From Spyradocola sp034113365 (lineage in GTDB: Bacteria; Bacillota; Clostridia; Christensenellales; UBA1750), in assembly GCA_034113365.1 (NCBI GenBank), contig JAXEXP010000002.1, positions 1-10,359 of the forward strand: DNA of 10,359 nucleotides, read 5' to 3'. The position numbers and the translations under genes were made by a program. The notes under the pieces were generated by a model. It saw only the letters and a list, made by a program, of their open reading frames with translations, was not told the origin of the DNA and did not search any database. Each line of letters begins with the position of its first letter. Position 1 is the first letter of the stretch. This document shows, piece by piece, positions 5,922-10,359 of this stretch.

Positions 5922-6230
5922 GTGGCCGAGGCGCAGCCCATGACCGAGGCGATGTACTATATACTGCTCGCGCTGCTGGAGCCGGGACATGGCTACGGTA
6001 TGATGCAGCGCATCCGGCAGATCTCCGGCGGGCGGCTGCAGATGGGGCCGGGAACGCTCTACGGCGTGCTCAACCGCATGAAAAAAGAGGGGTGGATCAC
6101 GCTGGAATCGCAGGACGAACGCCGCAAGACCTATCAGATCACCGAGGCAGGGCGGCAGGCCCTTCACGAGGAATACAGACGCCTGACGCAGCTGGTGCGC
6201 GACGGCGCGGCATTGGGGGAGAAAGCATGA
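5922..6230 (+). CDS. PadR-family transcriptional repressor
   Basis: A 102-residue winged-helix regulator. The core runs MTEAMYYILLALL (about 7-19), GHGYGMMQ (22-29), GPGTLYGVLNRMKKEGWI (42-59, recognition helix and wing start) and RRKTYQITEAGRQAL, which closes the wing; this order is diagnostic of PadR. It is the short type, lacking a long C-terminal dimerisation domain. GTG 5922 is preferred for its ribosome site; ATG 5901 would add seven residues. Its stop overlaps the start of the DUF2812 gene (ATGA). PadR next to a DUF2812 membrane protein is a recurring Firmicute pairing, in which the repressor probably controls both genes. The effector is unknown. Confidence 0.9.
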   Translation: MAEAQPMTEAMYYILLALLEPGHGYGMMQRIRQISGGRLQMGPGTLYGVLNRMKKEGWITLESQDERRKTYQITEAGRQALHEEYRRLTQLVRDGAALGEKA

Positions 6231-7365
6231 CCAACACCTGGCGGTTTCATTACGGGGACTATGCAATCGGGGAAAACGAGCAGCTCTACGAGAGGATGGC
6301 GGGCAAGGGCTGGGAGCTGGCGTCGCGCGGCGCGTACCTGAGCCGCTTTCGGCGCGCGGAGCCCAGGGCGCAGCGGTACCGCATCGAACTGTCCTCGCCG
6401 GCCATGCTGGAGGACCAGGATCTGCCCGAGGAGCAGGTGGCGCTGTATGAGGACTGCGGCTGGAAACTGGTGACGAGCCGTGGACTGGTGCACGTGTTTG
6501 CCGCGCCAGAGGACTGCGACCGGCCGGAGCTGTATTCCGACCCGCGGCAGCAGGCGGGCACACTGAAGGCGCTGCGCCGGAGCTACTGGCTGTGCTGGAT
6601 CATCGCGGCGGCGATGGTGGGGCTTCAGCTGCTATTCGCTTGGGCTCTGGCAAGGAACCGTCGCAGCTGTTGCCCGAGATCGCATCCTCGCTGTTTCTGG
6701 CCCTGATCCGCACGACGTTTGCGGCGCTGTCCTACGCGTGTTTCGTGCTGTTGGCCGTATTTCAGACGATCTACGGCGGCGTGCGCACGGCGCTGCTCCA
6801 CCGGCGCTTGCGCGCCGGAAAGCCTCTGGATCATTGCCCGAAGCGGCGTGTCGTCCATGACGCTGTGTTTGCGGTGCTGCTCATCGGGTGCATCATATGC
6901 GGGGTGGGGGCGCTGGTGCAGCTGTGCACCATACAGCGGTATGAGATGCCGCTGCAGGCCGACGGCCCGTACCTGGTGCTGGGCGAGGATCTGGGCATAG
7001 AGGGCGAGCGCGGCGGCCTGTTCCGGCAGGAGGACGAGGGAAGTGCGGTAGAGGTGAGCGGCACGCCTCTTGCGCGTATGTGGTGCGCGCACGAGGACGT
7101 GGACAGCACATGGCTGTATCAGGATGTCTACCGGCTGCGCAGCGAGGCGCTTGCGCCCACGCTCGTGCGGGCGCTGATGTACGATTCCACCTTTGCCGGC
7201 GGCCCGCAGGACTATGAGCCGCTTTCCGTCGAAGGGCTGGACGCCGCCTGGGCGTGCGGATTGGACGGAATCGCAGTCAAAGGCAATCTCGTTTGCTATA
7301 TGACGTACAGCGCGGGCTGCTCGGAGCAATTTTTCGCCGCGCTTGCGGAAAAACTCGGGCGATAA
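6227..7365 (+). pseudogene. DUF2812 membrane protein, frameshifted
   Basis: The gene starts at ATG 6227 coupled to padR. The first part (6227 to about 6650) encodes MTNTWRFHYGDYAIGENEQL and a soluble domain with a RYRIEL strand and GWKLVTSRGLVHVF, which fits the DUF2812 pattern, then a transmembrane helix (YWLCWIIAAAMVGLQLLFAW). This frame stops at 6706 after a run of unlikely residues (RNRRSCCPRSHPRC). The natural continuation is in the frame one base earlier: PSQLLPEIASSLFLALIRTTF, two more helices, and a roughly 140-residue extracytoplasmic tail ending at 7365. A single-base loss between about 6635 and 6670 restores one protein of roughly 379 residues. No slippery heptamer is seen, so programmed frameshifting is unlikely. 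The 3' part has no credible start of its own. It is either a recent mutation or a sequencing/assembly error. The function of DUF2812 proteins is not established. Confidence 0.75.
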
Positions 7366-7392
7366 ACGGTTTTCTTTTGGGCGGATAAGGGG

Positions 7393-7398
7393 TAAAAT
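7393..7398 (+). promoter_or_regulatory. Possible -10 element upstream of trxB
   Basis: TAAAAT matches 5 of 6 of the -10 consensus. The -35 at the right distance (7370-7375, TTTTCT) is poor and there is no TG extension. No terminator separates it from the DUF2812 gene, so trxB may also receive readthrough. Confidence 0.35.
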
Positions 7399-7415
7399 AG
7401 AATCAGAAACGCATG

Positions 7416-7421
7416 AAGGAG
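7416..7421 (+). promoter_or_regulatory. Ribosome binding site for trxB
   Basis: AAGGAG lies 12 bases before ATG 7434 and 6 bases before an in-frame TTG at 7428. It lies inside the extension that ATG 7413 would give, which argues against 7413 as the start. Confidence 0.5.
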
Positions 7422-7433
7422 CGAAAATTGCTT

Positions 7434-8345
7434 ATGTTGGATGTACTCATCGTCGGCGGAGGCCCTGCGGGGCTGACGGCAGGCATTTACCTGACGCGCG
7501 CGGGGCTGCGCTGCGCGCTGTATGAAAAGCAATTCTGCGGCGGACAGGCCGCGACCACCAACGTCATCGAGAACTACCCGGGCTTTGTGCAGGGCGTGGG
7601 CGGGCCGGAACTGTCCATGGCGATGGCAGAACAGGCGCAGGCGCTGGGGCTGGACATCCGCTACGATGAGATCACGCAGCTCGGGTTGAGCGGACAGGTC
7701 AAGTACGCCGTAGCGGGCGGAAACCGCGTGGAAGCGCGCGCCGTGATCCTGTGCACCGGTGCGACCCCCCGGCCGCTGGGCGTGGAGCAGGAGGACCGGC
7801 TGCGCGGCAGGGGCGTTTCCTATTGCGCCACCTGCGACGGCGCGTTCTACCGCGGCAAGGAGGTCTGCGTCGTGGGCGGGGGCGATACGGCGGCAGAGGA
7901 TGCGCTGTACCTGGCCCGCTTTGCAAAAAAAGTGACCCTTGTGCACCGAAGAGACGTCCTCCGGGCCGCAAAGGTGCTGGCAGATCGAATAAAAGCTGTG
8001 CCAAACATTGACATTTGCTATAATAGTGTAGTAGAATCCATTTCGGGCACGCAGAAGCTGGAGGAAGTCTCCATTTGCAACGTTATGGACGGCACACTGC
8101 GTGCGCTGCCCATGGACGGTCTGTTCATCGCCGTGGGCATGGAGCCGCAGACCGCGCTGTTCGGCGATCAGCTGGAACTGGAGAACGGCTACGTCCGCGC
8201 GGGAGAGGACACGCGCACGAGCCTTCCGCTGGTCTACGCGGCGGGCGATGTGCGCACAAAGCCGCTGCGGCAGGTGATCTGCGCGGCGTCAGACGGCGCG
8301 GTCGCCGCTGCCATGGCACAGATGGATCTGGAGCGCATAGTATAA
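7434..8345 (+). CDS. trxB: Thioredoxin reductase (NADPH, low molecular weight type)
   Basis: A 303-residue flavoprotein that passes electrons from NADPH through FAD to a redox-active disulfide and then to thioredoxin. The FAD-binding GGGPAG is at residues 8-13, and GGQ..TTNVIENYPG (36-50) matches the family. The redox pair is C131-A-T-C134 followed by DG. The second nucleotide fold has GGGDTAAEDA (148-157), and HRRDVLRA (171-178) carries the arginines that contact the NADPH 2'-phosphate. The C-terminal AAGDVRTKPLRQV closes the FAD site. The length is normal. The start at 7434 gives the usual short N-terminus (MLDVLIVGGG); TTG 7428 or ATG 7413 are alternatives. It lies 54 bases before glmM with no terminator, so the two may be co-transcribed. 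No thioredoxin gene is in the window. Confidence 0.93.
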   Translation: MLDVLIVGGGPAGLTAGIYLTRAGLRCALYEKQFCGGQAATTNVIENYPGFVQGVGGPELSMAMAEQAQALGLDIRYDEITQLGLSGQVKYAVAGGNRVEARAVILCTGATPRPLGVEQEDRLRGRGVSYCATCDGAFYRGKEVCVVGGGDTAAEDALYLARFAKKVTLVHRRDVLRAAKVLADRIKAVPNIDICYNSVVESISGTQKLEEVSICNVMDGTLRALPMDGLFIAVGMEPQTALFGDQLELENGYVRAGEDTRTSLPLVYAAGDVRTKPLRQVICAASDGAVAAAMAQMDLERIV

Positions 8346-8399
8346 ATCAGCAAAACAGCACCCGCACAACAACGCTGCGGGACATCGGGAGGAACCTAG

Positions 8400-9746
8400 A
8401 TGACGAGAATGTTCGGCACCGACGGTGTCAGAGGAATTGCCAACGCAGAGCTGGACGGTCTGCTGGCCTACCGGCTGGGCCAGGCCGGCGCGCAGGTGCT
8501 CATTGACGGCGCCGCAATGCCCACGGTGCTCGTGGGCACCGATACACGCATTTCGGGCGACATGCTCAAGTGCGCGCTGATGGCGGGCATCTGCTCGGTG
8601 GGCGCGCATGCGGTGGATCTGGGCGTGATCACGACGCCTGCCATCGCGATGCTCACGCGCCGCCTGGGCGCGGACGCGGGCGTGATGATCTCCGCGTCGC
8701 ACAATCCCGCCAAGGACAACGGCATCAAGTTTTTCAACAAGGAGGGCTACAAGCTCTCCGACGCGCTGGAGGATCAGATCGAGGCGCTCGTCCGCAGCGA
8801 CTGTGCGGGCATTCCCATGCCCACGGGCGAGGGCGTGGGCCGCATTGAGGCCAGGCCTGAGCTGCGGCGCACCTACATAGACCTGCTCAAGCAGCGCTGC
8901 GCCTGCGACCTGAGCGGCATGAAGATCGTGCTGGACTGCGCAAACGGCGCAGCCTCGGCCATTGCGCCGGTGCTGCTGGCTGAGCTGGGGGCACAGGTGA
9001 TCTCCATGCACGCCCAGCCGGATGGCCTGAACATCAACGCGGGCTGCGGCTCGACGCACCCGGAATCGCTACAGCAGCGCGTGCTGGCCGAAGGCGCGGA
9101 CTGCGGCATGGCCTTTGACGGCGACGCCGACCGCCTCATCGCAGTGGACGACAAGGGCCGCATCGTGGACGGCGATCAGATGCTGGTGATCTGCTCCCGG
9201 TCGCTCAAGGCAAAGGGCCGCCTTGCGGGCAACACCTGCGTGGTGACCGTGATGAGCAACATGGGCCTGGATCTTGCGATGCGCGAGGCGGGCATCGAGG
9301 TGGTCCACACGGCGGTGGGCGACCGCTACGTGCTCGAACGCATGCTGCAGGACGGCTACGTCATCGGTGGCGAGGCGTCGGGCCACATGATCTTTCTGGA
9401 GGACAACACCACCGGCGACGGCGTAATGTCCGCGCTGCACATCCTGCAGATCATGTCGGAGACGGGCAAGCCGCTGTCGGAGCTGGCCGACCAGATGCAG
9501 CACCTGCCGCAGGTGCTGGTCAACGTAAAGTGCGCAGGCGAGAAGAAGTATCTTTACAGGGAAAACGAGGAGATCATGGATCGCATCGCGCAGATCGAGG
9601 CGCGGCTGGCGGGCTGCGGGCGCGTGCTCGTTCGTCCGTCGGGCACGGAGGCCGTGGTGCGCGTGATGCTCGAGGGCCCGGATGAAGCCACCATCACCGC
9701 CTATGCACAGGAGCTGGCGGCGCTGATGAAAGAGAAGATGAACTGA
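8400..9746 (+). CDS. glmM: Phosphoglucosamine mutase
   Basis: A 448-residue cytoplasmic enzyme that converts glucosamine-6-phosphate to glucosamine-1-phosphate, a step toward UDP-GlcNAc for peptidoglycan. It starts MTRMFGTDGVRG. The catalytic phosphoserine is S100 in ISASHNP, the Mg-binding loop is D240-G-D242-A-D244-R245, the sugar-specificity loop is GGEASGH (about residue 325), and the phosphate-binding loop is RPSGTEAVVRVM (from 412). All four signatures are intact and the length is that of bacterial GlmM. GGGAGGA (8387-8393) is a good ribosome site 6 bases before the ATG. The usual Firmicute neighbours (cdaA, ybbR, glmS) are absent here. The 54-base gap before the gene contains a small hairpin, CCCGCA (8361-8366) with TGCGGG (8376-8381), of unknown meaning. 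Confidence 0.96.
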   Translation: MTRMFGTDGVRGIANAELDGLLAYRLGQAGAQVLIDGAAMPTVLVGTDTRISGDMLKCALMAGICSVGAHAVDLGVITTPAIAMLTRRLGADAGVMISASHNPAKDNGIKFFNKEGYKLSDALEDQIEALVRSDCAGIPMPTGEGVGRIEARPELRRTYIDLLKQRCACDLSGMKIVLDCANGAASAIAPVLLAELGAQVISMHAQPDGLNINAGCGSTHPESLQQRVLAEGADCGMAFDGDADRLIAVDDKGRIVDGDQMLVICSRSLKAKGRLAGNTCVVTVMSNMGLDLAMREAGIEVVHTAVGDRYVLERMLQDGYVIGGEASGHMIFLEDNTTGDGVMSALHILQIMSETGKPLSELADQMQHLPQVLVNVKCAGEKKYLYRENEEIMDRIAQIEARLAGCGRVLVRPSGTEAVVRVMLEGPDEATITAYAQELAALMKEKMN

Positions 9747-9788
9747 TGGCAGAAGGCGTTTGCCGCTGCCCATTCAAAAAAAGTTAGC

Positions 9789-9800
9789 GGAAAATTTTCC
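9789..9800 (+). repeat. Palindrome upstream of the rubrerythrin promoter
   Basis: GGAAAATTTTCC is a perfect 12-base palindrome, flanked by direct AGCGG repeats (9786-9790 and 9802-9806, 16 bases apart). It lies about 35 bases upstream of the -10 and could be an operator or a bent upstream AT element. The 160 bases between glmM and the rubrerythrin otherwise hold only the promoter, leader hairpin and ribosome site. A hairpin at 9748-9770 lacks a T run. Confidence 0.35.
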
Positions 9801-9807
9801 AAGCGGT

Positions 9808-9836
9808 GTTTCATCCCTGAAAAAAACGTGTATAAT
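9808..9836 (+). promoter_or_regulatory. Promoter of the reverse rubrerythrin gene
   Basis: A perfect TATAAT (9831-9836) lies 17 bases after GTTTCA (9808-9813, 3 of 6 matches to -35). AT-rich tracts lie upstream (9775-9782, 9791-9798, 9820-9826). The start would be near 9843. Confidence 0.65.
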
Positions 9837-9844
9837 GAGTATAT
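9830..9844 (+). promoter_or_regulatory. PerR-box-like sequence over the -10 element
   Basis: GTATAATGAGTATAT matches 11 of the 14 defined positions of the PerR consensus TTATAATNATTATAA. The position, covering the -10 and start, would allow peroxide-relieved repression. Because a TATAAT box supplies half of the match by itself, the evidence is moderate. Confidence 0.4.
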
Positions 9845-9846
9845 AA

Positions 9847-9871
9847 GGCGTCGGGCTTCAAGCCGGGCGCC
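9847..9871 (+). other. Hairpin at the 5' end of the rubrerythrin mRNA
   Basis: GGCGTC-G-GGC pairs with GCC-G-GGCGCC around a TTCAA loop: about nine pairs with one G-G mismatch. It starts within a few bases of the predicted transcript start and is not followed by a T run, so it is a leader stem-loop rather than a terminator. Such structures often stabilise abundant mRNAs. Confidence 0.5.
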
Positions 9872-9906
9872 GGCAAAATTCAAATCAACATACGGAGGTA
9901 AGAACT

Positions 9907-10359
9907 ATGAAGTATGTATGCTCTATCTGCGGTTACGTCCATGAAGGCGATCAGCCCCCGGCACAGTGCCCCATCTGTAAGGCTCCCGCTTCCAAGTTCA
10001 ACGCTCAGGTGGGCGAGATGGCTTGGGCTGCCGAGCACGTCGTCGGCGTGGCCAACGGCGTTGACCAGCGCGTGATCGACGGTCTGCGCGAGAACTTCAA
10101 CGGCGAGTGTTCCGAAGTGGGCATGTACCTGGCCATGGCGCGCGTTGCGCACCGCGAGGGCTACCCCGAGATCGGCCTGTACTGGGAGAAGGCCGCCTAC
10201 GAAGAGGCTGAGCACGCTGCCAAGTTCGCAGAGCTGCTGGGTGAGGATCTGGAGCCCAACATGAAGGCCACCACCAAGGACAATCTGGCATGGCGTGTTG
10301 ACTGCGAGTTCGGTGCCACCGCCGGCAAGTTCGATCTGGCCAAGTGCGCCAAGAAGAAC
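9907..10359 (+). CDS. Reverse rubrerythrin (NADH peroxidase type), 3' end cut off
   Basis: The first 151 residues of a non-heme di-iron peroxidase. A rubredoxin-like Fe(Cys)4 domain comes first: C5-x2-C8-G-Y and C21-P-x-C24. A ferritin-like four-helix domain follows, with an early helix carrying E in GECSEVGMYLAMARVA and the EEAEH motif. Rubredoxin in front of the diiron domain defines the reverse rubrerythrins, which in clostridia reduce hydrogen peroxide (and oxygen) with electrons from NADH via partner flavoproteins or rubredoxin. Family length is about 180-195 residues, so roughly 30-40 are outside the window. The ATG has GGAGGTA (9894-9900) as ribosome site. Codon use shows more GGT, GCT and GTT than the neighbours, as in highly expressed genes. 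The start, domain order and family are clear. Confidence 0.92.
   Translation, partial: MKYVCSICGYVHEGDQPPAQCPICKAPASKFNAQVGEMAWAAEHVVGVANGVDQRVIDGLRENFNGECSEVGMYLAMARVAHREGYPEIGLYWEKAAYEEAEHAAKFAELLGEDLEPNMKATTKDNLAWRVDCEFGATAGKFDLAKCAKKN

Noticed and set aside
5807..6226. Upstream extension of the DUF2812 reading frame to 5807
   Set aside because: The extension crosses a terminator, a promoter and the whole padR gene; the ATG at 6227 overlapping the padR stop is the natural start.
6620..6680. Programmed -1 ribosomal frameshift in the DUF2812 gene
   Set aside because: The frame change has the right direction, but no X-XXY-YYZ slippery heptamer or A/T-rich slip site is present in the overlap.
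8008..8024. TTGACA and TATAAT inside trxB
   Set aside because: Both hexamers are perfect, but only five bases separate them, so they cannot act as one promoter. The TATAAT with its TG extension could fire weakly, but nothing downstream needs it.
9748..9770. Hairpin after the glmM stop as a terminator
   Set aside because: The stem (GGCAG with CTGCC plus an inner GGC/GCC) is followed by CATTCAAAAAAA rather than a T run on either strand, so it does not qualify as a standard intrinsic terminator.
1..10359. CRISPR arrays, tRNA or rRNA genes, insertion sequences or phage genes
   Set aside because: No regularly spaced repeats, cloverleaf structures, transposase or integrase motifs were found on either strand.

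Overview
The window looks like chromosomal DNA from a GC-rich, strictly anaerobic Firmicute, probably a gut-type member of the Clostridia. The reasons are: most Shine-Dalgarno sites are strong (GGAGG type); TATAAT-type sigma-A promoters are visible; and the gene content includes a Bce-type peptide-sensing/resistance module, a PadR-DUF2812 pair and a reverse rubrerythrin, a peroxide-detoxifying protein typical of clostridia. All genes read on the + strand. The species assignment is inference.

Layout. (1) Bases 1-461 hold no protein gene. They contain a terminator-like hairpin at 40-104, possibly a small RNA with its own promoter, followed by a clear SRP RNA (ffs) unit: promoter at 172-200, RNA core at about 244-390, intrinsic terminator at 399-429. 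(2) Bases 462-5849 are a resistance/sensing locus: a small ArsC/Spx-fold protein, an OmpR-type response regulator, a histidine kinase with almost no extracellular loop, an ABC ATPase, a 10-TM FtsX-type permease with a large extracytoplasmic domain, and a small lipoprotein, closed by a strong terminator. A perfect inverted repeat CTTACA-N4-TGTAAG overlaps the kinase stop codon just upstream of the transporter promoter and matches the operator reported for BceR-like regulators. (3) Bases 5840-7365 are a PadR-family repressor with its own promoter and a 12-bp palindrome at the predicted transcription start, then a translationally coupled DUF2812 membrane protein that is frameshifted in this sequence. 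(4) Bases 7393-9746 are housekeeping genes: trxB (thioredoxin reductase) and glmM (phosphoglucosamine mutase, cell-wall precursor synthesis). (5) From 9747 to the end there is an AT-rich regulatory region with a PerR-box-like sequence over the -10 element, a 5'-leader hairpin, and a reverse rubrerythrin cut off by the window end.

How the genes work together: the kinase/regulator/transporter set is expected to act as a flux-sensing antimicrobial-peptide detoxification module, in which the permease detects the peptide-lipid complex, signals through the kinase, and the regulator switches on the transporter (and here a lipoprotein) from the internal promoter. The PadR-DUF2812 pair is a separate, probably self-repressed unit. 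trxB and the reverse rubrerythrin both serve thiol/peroxide homeostasis in an anaerobe but have separate promoters. The most noteworthy items are the internal operator, the uncharacterised lipoprotein attached to the module, the compact SRP RNA, the ArsC-like protein lacking the first active-site Cys, and the frameshifted DUF2812 gene.
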